Source of the DNA: Bacteroides neonati
Lineage (GTDB): Bacteria > Bacteroidota > Bacteroidia > Bacteroidales > Bacteroidaceae
Length of the DNA stretch: 64,000 bases
Assembly: GCF_000499785.1 (NCBI RefSeq)
Contig: NZ_HG726029.1
Location: forward strand, 1-64,000
Direction: 5' to 3'
Each line of letters starts with the position of its first letter. Position 1 is the stretch's first letter. The notes beneath the pieces were generated by a model. That model was not told the DNA's origin, ran no database searches, and worked only from the letters and a program-made list of their open reading frames with translations. The position numbers and the translations under genes were made by a program. This document shows positions 53,137 to 61,360 of the stretch, in pieces.

Positions 53137-53801
53137 TTGCAACTACTCTTTTCATCATTGCCCTCGTTTTTCTCTTCTATGCTTCGTACAATATCCGTTC
53201 GGGCATTTACCTCCGCACGTTCTACCGAAAGCGTACACAAGAGAAAATAGTTGCTCTAACCTTCGACGACGGCCCCGACGAGGCGCAGACACCGCGTGTG
53301 CTCGACGTGCTCCAAGCGCATCAGGCCACAGCCAGCTTCTTTTGCATCGGCCGGAAGGTAAAAGGAAACGAAGCGTTACTCCGCCGAATGGTTGCCGAAG
53401 GACACCTGATCGGCAACCACTCTCACAGCCATGCCAATCTCTTTCCGCTGTTTTCGCTACGAAAGATGAAGCAAGATCTCGCAACCTGTACCCAAGCATT
53501 GGAAGAGGTCACTTCACAGCCGATCAAATACTTTCGTCCCCCTTTCGGAGTGACGAACCCAACCATCGCCCGTGCCATTCGCCAAGCGGGGTATACACCC
53601 ATCGGATGGAACATCCGTTCGCTCGACACCTGTACAGCCTCACCTGCGAAAGTAGTCAAGCGCATCGAAAGGCAGTTACAGCCCGGATCTGTTATCCTGC
53701 TCCACGACCGAATGCCGCACTGTGCCGAAATAGTGACCCTCTTGTTGGAACTCCTCCGCAAAAAGGGATACACGATTGTCCGTTTGGACAGCATGCTCTA
53801 A
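53133..53801 (+). CDS. NodB-type polysaccharide deacetylase family protein
   Basis: The 222-residue protein has an N-terminal membrane anchor (ATTLFIIALVFLFYASY). The three NodB motifs are present: TFDDGPD, HSHSHAN (metal His residues) and RPPFG, and SVILLHDR lies near the end. Carbohydrate esterase family 4 members remove N-acetyl groups in a metal-dependent way. In flexirubin-type clusters such a protein is often present; it may trim an amino-sugar part of the lipid anchor. ATG 53133 (ATGA overlap) is the likely start. Confidence 0.87.
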   Translation: MIATTLFIIALVFLFYASYNIRSGIYLRTFYRKRTQEKIVALTFDDGPDEAQTPRVLDVLQAHQATASFFCIGRKVKGNEALLRRMVAEGHLIGNHSHSHANLFPLFSLRKMKQDLATCTQALEEVTSQPIKYFRPPFGVTNPTIARAIRQAGYTPIGWNIRSLDTCTASPAKVVKRIERQLQPGSVILLHDRMPHCAEIVTLLLELLRKKGYTIVRLDSML

Positions 53802-53819
53802 TTTAATCCTCAAAACGAT

Positions 53820-54458
53820 ATGAAGCAGAAACAAATACTCTCCCTACTCCTACTACTTTGCGCTGCATTGCCCATGCAGGCACAGTCCATGAAGAAACTT
53901 CAAAACAAAGCACAATTTGAAGAGCGTCTGGCTCGTGAGGCACAAACAACGCAGTCTATCGAAAGTGACTTTACGCAAGAGAAGTTTCTCGACGTGTTCA
54001 ATGAGAAGATTGTTTCGAAAGGGAAGTTTTACTACCGGAAGAGCAACCAGATATGCATGGAGTATGCCCGCCCGATGAACTACCTGATCGTGATCAACGG
54101 CAGTAAACTTAAAATTGTGGCCGACGGCAAGAAGAGCATCATGCAACTCAATTCCAACAAGATGATGAATGAGATGCAAGATATGCTGACCGCCTGTATG
54201 GTAGGTGACTTGTCGAAGATGTCGGGCAACTACCAGCTGGAGTATTTTGAAGACGCTCGCCAATACCTCGTCAAGATCAAGCCAACGAGCAAAGCCGTGC
54301 AAGCTTATATGGCAAACATCGAGATATACCTTGACAAAAAAGACCTGTCGGTAAACAGGCTCCGCCTCAACGAAACGGCAACGAACTATACCGAATATGA
54401 GTTCCACAACAAACGATTCAACACTTTGAAAGATGAAACAAAATTTTCTGTTCGTTAG
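53820..54458 (+). CDS. LolA-like periplasmic lipoprotein carrier
   Basis: The 212-residue protein has a signal peptide (MKQKQILSLLLLLCAALPMQAQS). The LolA-like fold follows, with the typical TTQSIESDFTQEKFLDVF segment, KGKFYYRKSNQICMEYARPM and DLSVNRLRLNETATNYTEYEF (in part). LolA relatives accompany aryl-polyene clusters, where they probably carry the hydrophobic product across the periplasm to the outer membrane. It overlaps the next lipoprotein gene by 26 bp. Confidence 0.88.
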   Translation: MKQKQILSLLLLLCAALPMQAQSMKKLQNKAQFEERLAREAQTTQSIESDFTQEKFLDVFNEKIVSKGKFYYRKSNQICMEYARPMNYLIVINGSKLKIVADGKKSIMQLNSNKMMNEMQDMLTACMVGDLSKMSGNYQLEYFEDARQYLVKIKPTSKAVQAYMANIEIYLDKKDLSVNRLRLNETATNYTEYEFHNKRFNTLKDETKFSVR

Positions 54459-54939
54459 CCTGCTCGCCGTCATACTATTTGCCTGCACCTCCTGCGCCCG
54501 GAACCTCACCGAGAGCAAGGCTTCGCTCCCTCCCATCATCCGGGTCGATACCACCTCGCAGCGGTACAACCTTCAGTTCGACTTCATGAAGCACCACTTC
54601 AGCGGCTTGTTCATTGTTCGCCGACTGCCCAACGATGAGATTCGCATGCTCGCCTCCACGTATTTCGGGCTGAGCCTGTTCGATTTCTCTCTGCGCAACG
54701 ACACGTTCGTTGTGAACAGTTGCATCGAACCGATGCGGAATGAAAAGATACTCCGCCTGCTCGAAGCAGACTTCAAGAACCTTTTTCTGGCAAAGAATAA
54801 CTTACGAACCGTAAAAAGCGTCCCGGCTTTGAAAAGCGAGCCGGTGGGCGCGGTTTCGGTAAATCCATCTTTTCTCTTTCAACAGAAGGCGCAGAACGAG
54901 CCCAACACATTGAAATCCGCCATCCATGGCTCCGGCTGA
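54433..54939 (+). CDS. Outer-membrane-type lipoprotein, last gene of the cluster
   Basis: The 168-residue protein has a lipoprotein signal (FLFVSLLAVILFACTSC) and a small mixed domain (LQFDFMKHHFSGLFIVRRLP; RMLASTYFGLSLFDFSL), resembling the small lipoproteins (DUF3261-like) next to LolA homologues in aryl-polyene clusters. It may receive the product at the outer membrane. Overlap with lolA suggests coupled translation. No clear terminator follows before recJ. Confidence 0.7.
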   Translation: MKQNFLFVSLLAVILFACTSCARNLTESKASLPPIIRVDTTSQRYNLQFDFMKHHFSGLFIVRRLPNDEIRMLASTYFGLSLFDFSLRNDTFVVNSCIEPMRNEKILRLLEADFKNLFLAKNNLRTVKSVPALKSEPVGAVSVNPSFLFQQKAQNEPNTLKSAIHGSG

Positions 54940-55117
54940 AGATGCAGTTGGATGAATTGCCACCTCACTAACCTTGCCAAGTTCAATCCTGCCCTTATCG
55001 AAATATTTTCGTCTCTTCTCCATACACTTCCGGTTTTTTTCGTACTTTTACAGCTTGTTGGGAAGAAGTATCCTTTTCCCAATCCTGAGCGAAGAAAAAG
55101 AAAAAACAATATATAAA

Positions 55118-56839
55118 ATGAATCACAAATGGAATTATCAACCCATTACACACGAACAGGCAGAGACAAGCCGGGCATTGGCCCAGGAGTTGGGCATTAG
55201 TCCCATCCTGAGTCAACTCTTAGTGCAACGAGGAATTGAGCGGGCAGGCGATGCCCGGAAATTCTTTCGTCCGCAATTGCCCGACCTGCACGATCCGTTC
55301 TTGATGAAAGACATGGATTTGGCAGTCGAACGCCTGAATCAGGCAATGGGAAAGAAGGAGCGCATTCTGGTTTATGGAGATTACGATGTAGACGGCACTA
55401 CGGCAGTAGCGCTGGTTTACAAGTTTATACAACAGTTCTATTCGAACATTGATTATTACATCCCCGACCGCTACAATGAAGGGTACGGAATATCAAAAAT
55501 TGGTATCGATTATGCTGCCTCAACAGAGGTAGGGTTAATTATCGTACTAGACTGCGGCATCAAGGCGGTAGAAGAAATAACGTATGCCAAGCAGAAAGGC
55601 ATCGACTTTATCATCTGCGACCACCATGTGCCCGACGCCGTACTGCCACCCGCCGTAGCCATTCTCAATGCCAAGCGGCTCGACAACACCTATCCTTACA
55701 GCCACCTATCGGGCTGTGGCGTAGGATTCAAGTTCATGCAGGCATTTGCGATCAACAACGGCATCGAGTTTCACCACCTCATTCCGTTGCTCGATCTGGT
55801 AGCTGTGAGCATTGCTTCGGATATCGTACCCATCATGGGCGAAAACCGTATCTTGGCACACCACGGACTCAAGCAACTCAATAGCAATCCGAGCACGGGT
55901 ATGAAAGCTATCATCGACGTATGCGGACTGGCCGAGAAGGAGATTACCGTGAGCGACATCGTATTCAAGATAGGCCCGCGCATCAACGCATCGGGACGTA
56001 TCGAGAACGGGAAGAAAGCAGTCGACTTACTTACCGAAAAGGAGTTCTCGACCGCACTTGAAAAGGCCGGACAGATCAACCTCTACAACGAAACGCGCAA
56101 GGACCTCGACAAAAGCATGACCGAAGAGGCCAACCAGATTGTGGCCAACCTCGAGGGACTGATCGACCGCCGCTCCATCGTTATCTACAACGAAGACTGG
56201 CACAAAGGCGTTATCGGCATTGTAGCTTCGCGACTTACAGAGATCTATTACCGTCCCGCCGTGGTGTTGACCCGTACGGACAACATGGCCACCGGATCGG
56301 CACGTTCCGTTTCGGGTTTCGATGTGTACAAAGCCATTGAGCACTGCCGCGACCTGCTCGAGAACTTTGGTGGACACACCTATGCCGCCGGACTATCGAT
56401 GAAGGTCGAAAACGTACCTGCCTTTACCGAACGGTTCGAAGCGTTCGTCACCGAACACATCCTGCCCGAGCAGACCAGTCCGGTGATCGAGATCGATGCC
56501 GAGATTGACTTTCGCGACATCACACCCAAGTTCTATAGCGACCTGAAGAAGTTCAACCCCTTCGGACCCGACAATCAGAAGCCGATCTTCTGTACACACC
56601 ACGTCTACGACTACGGAACCAGTAAGGTGGTAGGACGCGATCAAGAGCATATCAAACTCGAGTTGGTGGATAATAAATCGAACAACGTCATGAACGGTAT
56701 TGCTTTCGGACAGAGCTCGCACGTGCGCTACATCAAGACGAAGCGCTCGTTCGACATCTGCTACACCATCGAGGAGAATACCCATAAACGCAACGAAGTA
56801 CAGTTACAGATAGAGGATATTGAGCCGATTGAACAATAA
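55118..56839 (+). CDS. recJ: Single-stranded-DNA-specific exonuclease RecJ
   Basis: RecJ degrades single-stranded DNA 5'-3' in recombination and repair. The 573-residue protein has the DHH phosphoesterase motifs YGDYDVDG (87-93), LDCGIKA, and CDHH (167-170), then the DHHA1 domain GRIENGKKAVDLLTE and GHTYAAGLSM, and a C-terminal OB region. Met at 55118 gives the family start MNHKWNYQ; the frame is open from 54974 but that part is upstream leader. A weak -7-like box TACTTTTA (55043-55050) precedes it. recQ follows 22 bp after the stop. Confidence 0.95.
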   Translation: MNHKWNYQPITHEQAETSRALAQELGISPILSQLLVQRGIERAGDARKFFRPQLPDLHDPFLMKDMDLAVERLNQAMGKKERILVYGDYDVDGTTAVALVYKFIQQFYSNIDYYIPDRYNEGYGISKIGIDYAASTEVGLIIVLDCGIKAVEEITYAKQKGIDFIICDHHVPDAVLPPAVAILNAKRLDNTYPYSHLSGCGVGFKFMQAFAINNGIEFHHLIPLLDLVAVSIASDIVPIMGENRILAHHGLKQLNSNPSTGMKAIIDVCGLAEKEITVSDIVFKIGPRINASGRIENGKKAVDLLTEKEFSTALEKAGQINLYNETRKDLDKSMTEEANQIVANLEGLIDRRSIVIYNEDWHKGVIGIVASRLTEIYYRPAVVLTRTDNMATGSARSVSGFDVYKAIEHCRDLLENFGGHTYAAGLSMKVENVPAFTERFEAFVTEHILPEQTSPVIEIDAEIDFRDITPKFYSDLKKFNPFGPDNQKPIFCTHHVYDYGTSKVVGRDQEHIKLELVDNKSNNVMNGIAFGQSSHVRYIKTKRSFDICYTIEENTHKRNEVQLQIEDIEPIEQ

Positions 56840-56861
56840 CCCTGAACAATCGCCCACCGTT

Positions 56862-58766
56862 ATGCCGACTTATCGGGAGATTTTGAAACAATACTGGGGA
56901 TATGATGTCTTCCGCGATTTGCAGGAAGACATCATATCCAGTATCGGACAAGGAAAAGATACACTGGGGCTTATGCCCACCGGCGGTGGCAAGTCCATCA
57001 CGTTTCAAGTGCCCGCCCTTGCCCGCGAGGGACTCTGTATTGTCATCACCCCGCTCATCGCCCTGATGAAAGATCAGGTGCAGAACCTCCGCAAGCGAGG
57101 CATCAAAGCCGTAGCCATCTACTCGGGCATGAAGCGGCAAGAGATTATCGTGGCACTCGAAAACTGTATCTTCGGCGATTATAAGTTCCTATACATCTCG
57201 CCCGAACGGCTCGACACCGAGATATTCCGCACCAAGCTACGGTCGATGAACATCAGCATGATTACCGTCGACGAGAGTCACTGCATCTCGCAGTGGGGCT
57301 ACGATTTCCGTCCCGCCTATCTCAAAATAGCCGACATTCGCGAGCTCCTGCCCGGAGTTCCCGTACTGGCACTGACCGCTACCGCCACCCCCGAGGTGGT
57401 GAAGGATATTCAGGCCCGGCTCCACTTCCGCCAGGAAAATGTGTTCCGCATGAGTTTCGAGCGAAAGAATCTTGCCTACATCGTTCGCTCTACCGAGGAC
57501 AAAACCAGCGAACTGCTGCACATCCTCAAACGAATGCCCGGCAGCGCCATTGTCTATGCCCGTAGCCGCCGCCGCACCAAAGAGATCACCGGGCTGCTGC
57601 AAGGCGAAGGGATTACAGCCGATTTCTACCATGCCGGACTCGACAATGCCGTGAAAGACCTCCGACAGAAACGGTGGCAGAATGACGAATGTCGCGTAAT
57701 CGTAGCCACCAATGCCTTCGGTATGGGCATCGACAAACCCGACGTGCGCTTGGTAGTGCACCTCGATCTGCCCGATTCGCCCGAAGCCTACTTTCAGGAA
57801 GCCGGGCGTGCCGGACGCGATGGCGAAAAGGCGTATGCCGTTATCCTCTACTCCCGGTCGGATAAAACAACCCTGCACAAACGCATTCCCGATACCTTTC
57901 CCGACAAAGACTACATCAAGGATGTGTACGAGCACCTGCAATATTACTATCAGATGGCCATGGGCGACGGACAAGACTGCGTCAAAGAGTTCAATCTCGA
58001 AGAGTTTTGCCGCACGTTCAAGTACTTCCCTGTTCCGGCCCACAGCGCACTCAAGATACTTACCCAGGCAGGCTATCTCGAATATACCGACGAGCAAGAC
58101 AATGCCTCGCGTATCATCTTCTCCATCCGCCGCGAAGAACTCTATAAACTGCGCGAGATGCCGGGCGAGGCCGAAAAGCTACTGCAAACGATACTGCGTG
58201 CCTACACCGGACTCTTCACCGACTATGCCTACATCAGCGAAACGGCACTGTCGGTTTACTCGGGTATGCCCGTGCCCAAGGTGTACGAACTGCTCAAGGT
58301 GCTGGCCAAGCGGCACATCATCGACTACATTCCCCACAAAAAGACGCCCTACATTATCTATACGCGCGAGCGAATGGACAGGCAGCGCCTTCACCTCTCG
58401 CGCAGCGTATACGAAGACCGTAAGGAGCGATACGAAACACGCATCCGGGCGATGGTCGAATACGTCACTTCCGAAAGCATCTGTCGCAGTCGGATGCTGC
58501 TTCGCTACTTTGGCGAAACAGACCACCGCAACTGCGGACAGTGCGATGTCTGCCTCAGTGGTCGCGCTACCGACGAGCTGCCCGCCAATCTTCTCGACGA
58601 ACTGAAGGAACAAATCATCACTTTGACAGAGGAGCATCCCCTCACACCGGCCGATATAGCCGACCGCCTTCACACCAACCGCGATACATTGACCCAAACC
58701 ATACAGTACCTCGTAGACGAAGGTGAATTGAACATGAAAGACGGGCTGATAGGAAAGAAAAATTAA
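56862..58766 (+). CDS. recQ: ATP-dependent DNA helicase RecQ
   Basis: RecQ unwinds DNA 3'-5' in recombination and fork repair. The 634-residue protein has Walker A (TGGGKS, 40-45) and DESH (137-140). The helicase C motif VVHLDLPDSPEAYFQEAGRAGRDG (given in part) is present, as is the four-Cys zinc site (CRSRMLL...CGQCDVC). A C-terminal winged-helix/HTH follows (LTPADIADRLHTNRDTLTQT). ATG 56862 was preferred to an upstream TTG at 56820 that overlaps recJ. It probably shares an operon with recJ. Confidence 0.95.
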   Translation: MPTYREILKQYWGYDVFRDLQEDIISSIGQGKDTLGLMPTGGGKSITFQVPALAREGLCIVITPLIALMKDQVQNLRKRGIKAVAIYSGMKRQEIIVALENCIFGDYKFLYISPERLDTEIFRTKLRSMNISMITVDESHCISQWGYDFRPAYLKIADIRELLPGVPVLALTATATPEVVKDIQARLHFRQENVFRMSFERKNLAYIVRSTEDKTSELLHILKRMPGSAIVYARSRRRTKEITGLLQGEGITADFYHAGLDNAVKDLRQKRWQNDECRVIVATNAFGMGIDKPDVRLVVHLDLPDSPEAYFQEAGRAGRDGEKAYAVILYSRSDKTTLHKRIPDTFPDKDYIKDVYEHLQYYYQMAMGDGQDCVKEFNLEEFCRTFKYFPVPAHSALKILTQAGYLEYTDEQDNASRIIFSIRREELYKLREMPGEAEKLLQTILRAYTGLFTDYAYISETALSVYSGMPVPKVYELLKVLAKRHIIDYIPHKKTPYIIYTRERMDRQRLHLSRSVYEDRKERYETRIRAMVEYVTSESICRSRMLLRYFGETDHRNCGQCDVCLSGRATDELPANLLDELKEQIITLTEEHPLTPADIADRLHTNRDTLTQTIQYLVDEGELNMKDGLIGKKN

Positions 58767-58784
58767 GATTACATCTCAAAAGCG

Positions 58785-58812
58785 ATATTTCGGATGCAAC
58801 AGACCGAAATAT
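58785..58812 (+). terminator. Hairpin after recQ
   Basis: ATATTTCGG (58785-58793) and CCGAAATAT (58804-58812) form a perfect 9-bp stem with a 10-nt loop, 19 bp after the recQ stop. There is no T-run immediately after, so efficiency is uncertain. Confidence 0.5.
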
Positions 58813-58825
58813 AGACAAGATTCAT

Positions 58826-58833
58826 TATTTTTG
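58826..58833 (+). promoter_or_regulatory. -7 element of the TPR gene
   Basis: TATTTTTG matches TAnnTTTG and lies 29 bp upstream of the ATG at 58862. A -33 TTTG is not found at the expected spacing. Confidence 0.45.
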
Positions 58834-58861
58834 CACCATAGAATCAAAACAACATATCCCT

Positions 58862-59824
58862 ATGGCGAACTTCTTTAAATCTTTCTTCACCGGAAAAACA
58901 GACAATCCGGACAGTGACAAACAAAAAAATGATAAGAAAAACTTCGAGATCTTCAAATACGACGGCCTGCGCGCGCAACGCATGGGACGTCCCGACTATG
59001 CCGTGAAATGCTTTACCGAAGCCCTGGCCATCGAAGAAGATTTTGAAACACTGGGCTACCTCAGCCAACTCTACATACAAATGGGCGAGCTGCCCAAAGC
59101 ACAAGAGATTCTGCACCGCATGGTCGAGTTGGAACCCGAACTGACGAGCACCTACCTCACCATGGCCCATGTATGCTTCCTGCAGGAAGACTATCCGGCG
59201 ATGCAGCAAGCAGCGCAAACCGCCATCACCCTCGAGGCCGATAATGCCGTGGCGCACTACCTCATGGGCAAGGCGACAAAAGGGCTGAACGATGCGCTGA
59301 TGACTGTGGCGCACCTAACCAGAGCCATTACGCTGAAAGAAGATTATACCGAAGCGCGTCTGCTGCGTGCCGAAGCATTGCTCGACATGGCGCAAGCGGG
59401 CGAGGCACGCAAGGACATCGATGCCATTCTGGAGCTACACCCCGACGAAGAGGCAGCTATCCTGTTGCGCGGTAAGATAAGCGAAGCGCAAAACGATCAA
59501 GAATCGGCCGAAGCGGATTATCAGAGCGTGACCGAGGTCAATCCGTTCAACGAACAGGCGTACCTCTATCTGGGACAGCTATACATCGCACAAAAGAAAC
59601 TGGCCGAAGCCATCGAACTGTTTGACGAGGCCATCGAGCTCAACCCGAACTTCGGAGCAGCGTATCACGAAAGAGGTCGCGCCAAGCTGCTCAATGGCGA
59701 CAAAGAGGGTTCGATAGCGGACATGAAGAAATCATTGGAGCTCAATCCCAAAGAGGGAGAAAACCTGAGCGGACAGTTCAATAACCAGCCGGGAGTCGGC
59801 AGTACGAACGTATTGGGGCTGTAA
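58862..59824 (+). CDS. Cytoplasmic TPR-repeat protein
   Basis: The 320-residue protein has no signal peptide; its N-terminus is charged (MANFFKSFFTGKTDNPDSDK). It consists of tandem 34-residue TPR repeats, for example QRMGRPDYAVKCFTEALAIE, AQEILHRMVELEP and QAYLYLGQLYIAQKKLAEAI, covering about residues 35-300. It is probably a protein-protein scaffold. No partner can be named from the context: recQ lies upstream and a convergent transporter gene downstream. Confidence 0.8.
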   Translation: MANFFKSFFTGKTDNPDSDKQKNDKKNFEIFKYDGLRAQRMGRPDYAVKCFTEALAIEEDFETLGYLSQLYIQMGELPKAQEILHRMVELEPELTSTYLTMAHVCFLQEDYPAMQQAAQTAITLEADNAVAHYLMGKATKGLNDALMTVAHLTRAITLKEDYTEARLLRAEALLDMAQAGEARKDIDAILELHPDEEAAILLRGKISEAQNDQESAEADYQSVTEVNPFNEQAYLYLGQLYIAQKKLAEAIELFDEAIELNPNFGAAYHERGRAKLLNGDKEGSIADMKKSLELNPKEGENLSGQFNNQPGVGSTNVLGL

Positions 59825-59930
59825 CACCTATCACCACTTGGTCTGAGGCGCAGGCTCTATCTACCAAAACCACAAGCCCAAAACGTCCAATACAGCGGTT
59901 CAAATAGCAAAAGTACCAGAAAGAAAGAGA

Positions 59931-60018
59931 TTCTCACCAAGGTGGGGAGACCTTCCCACCCGGGTGGGTAAACCTTCTCACCTAGGTGGGGAGATATTCT
60001 CACCTAGGTGAGAAAGCA
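59931..60018. repeat. Array C: four 22-bp palindromic units
   Basis: Four consecutive 22-bp units start at 59931, 59953, 59975 and 59997. Each has a palindromic core TTCTCACCnnGGTGGGGA or close (the second is CCCACCCGGGTGGG, the fourth TTCTCACCTAGGTGAGAA is a perfect palindrome). The period and layout equal those of arrays A and B, but the core sequence is different. It lies between the convergent TPR and transporter genes, just before a strong terminator. Confidence 0.88.
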
Positions 60019-60021
60019 ATT

Positions 60022-60078
60022 CTGCCCGTACCTTTACCATTCTTTCCCTAAGGAAGAGAGTGGCAAAGGTACGGGCAG
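60022..60078. terminator. Bidirectional terminator between TPR and MFS genes
   Basis: CTGCCCGTACCTTT (60022-60035) pairs perfectly with AAAGGTACGGGCAG (60065-60078), with further inner pairing (CTTTCC/GGAAG). It lies between convergent genes and can serve both. Confidence 0.75.
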
Positions 60079-60100
60079 TTTCGTGCAGAGAGTAAGGCAT

Positions 60101-61336
60101 TTACTCCATATTGTCCGTTTTCGGACGGAGGAAATAGAGTTGCAGGCAAAGTGCCAGCAGCACCACCCCCGCCAAAAAGGCAAATCCCAGCCCCAAACGG
60201 CCACCATCGGTCCACTTTCCGAGCAGATCGGTTACGGCGGCACCGGCAAACACACCGGCCATATTCATAATTCCATAAGCGGTAGCGCGGTATTTCGCCG
60301 ACACGAATTGGCAAAGAATAGGCATGTTGTTGGCATCGAACATTCCGAACCCGATACCAAACAGCAGTCCGGCACCCACTATACTGAGAAAATGATGCCC
60401 AAAACCCAGCAGTATCAATGCCGGAATGGTTATGCCCAATCCAATAGCCCCCGTATACACGCGCCCACGAATATTCTTTTGTACCCAGCGGTCGGACAAC
60501 AGCCCGCCCACAATGACTCCGATAAACGAAGAGACGGCGATGGTTATGGTGGAGATAGGTCCGGCTTCGGACATGGGAATGCCCAGACTTTCGGCAAAGA
60601 GCGTAGGTAACCAGTTCTTCGTAGCCCAACCGGGCAGACTGGGAACAGCAAAATAGAACAGGATAACCCAGAAGGCGATATTGCCCAGCAGCAGAGAGAG
60701 CCCTCTGAAGGGCGATGTGCGCTCTTCGTTCGCAGATCGGGCTATCTTCTCCATCTCGGTATGCTCTTTATTTTCGTGCAGAAACAACATCAACACCAAG
60801 GCGTAGACAATGCCGATGATGCCAAACCCATGGAAGGTAGTATGCCAATTATAGGCAGCTGCCACCGTTGCGCCAAAGCCACCGATGGCTTGTCCGGTAT
60901 AGAGACCGGTCATGTGAATACCAATGGCCAAAGAGCGCGATTTGTCCTTGTGCCAGTCGGCTATCAGCGATAATCCTGCGGGGATGTACAATGCTTCGCT
61001 AACCCCCATCAACGCACGCAACCAATAGAGTTGGTCGAAGGTTTCGGCGTAGCCCATGCCGTAGGTCACCGTCGACCACACGAACAAGCTGCCCACAATG
61101 AGCCATTTCCGGTTGAGTCGGTCGGCAATCATACCCGCCATGGGGCTCACCAACCCATATATCCACAGGAAGATAGCCATCAGCCGGCCAAAGTTGGTGG
61201 CGGACTGAAGCTCGACGATATCAACCTGCATCGCCTCTTTCATCGTCGACAGCATTTGCCTGTCCATATAGTTGAGCAACGCCACAAACCACAACAGTCC
61301 GACGACTATCCACGGGTAATATTTGTTGTTTTTCAT
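60101..61336 (-). CDS. MFS transporter, probably for sialic acid or a related sugar acid
   Basis: The 411-residue protein has twelve hydrophobic helices and the MFS signatures of the anion:cation symporter branch: VALLNYMDRQMLSTM near the N-terminus, GMIADRLNRKWLIVG after helix 2 and LMGVSEALYIPAGLSLI. Its place 24 bp after a GH33 sialidase and a sialate O-acetylesterase suggests uptake of N-acetylneuraminate (NanT-like role). The substrate is inferred from context only. Confidence 0.85.
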   Translation of the reverse strand: MKNNKYYPWIVVGLLWFVALLNYMDRQMLSTMKEAMQVDIVELQSATNFGRLMAIFLWIYGLVSPMAGMIADRLNRKWLIVGSLFVWSTVTYGMGYAETFDQLYWLRALMGVSEALYIPAGLSLIADWHKDKSRSLAIGIHMTGLYTGQAIGGFGATVAAAYNWHTTFHGFGIIGIVYALVLMLFLHENKEHTEMEKIARSANEERTSPFRGLSLLLGNIAFWVILFYFAVPSLPGWATKNWLPTLFAESLGIPMSEAGPISTITIAVSSFIGVIVGGLLSDRWVQKNIRGRVYTGAIGLGITIPALILLGFGHHFLSIVGAGLLFGIGFGMFDANNMPILCQFVSAKYRATAYGIMNMAGVFAGAAVTDLLGKWTDGGRLGLGFAFLAGVVLLALCLQLYFLRPKTDNME

Positions 61337-61360
61337 ATACTTAATGATTGGTTCTAATGA

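Noticed and set aside
29774..54939. DarA/DarB dialkylresorcinol synthase genes
   Set aside because: All ketosynthases here are FabB/FabF-like or CLF-like; no FabH-like DarB or DarA aromatase/cyclase was recognised, so the cluster was not called a full flexirubin cluster.
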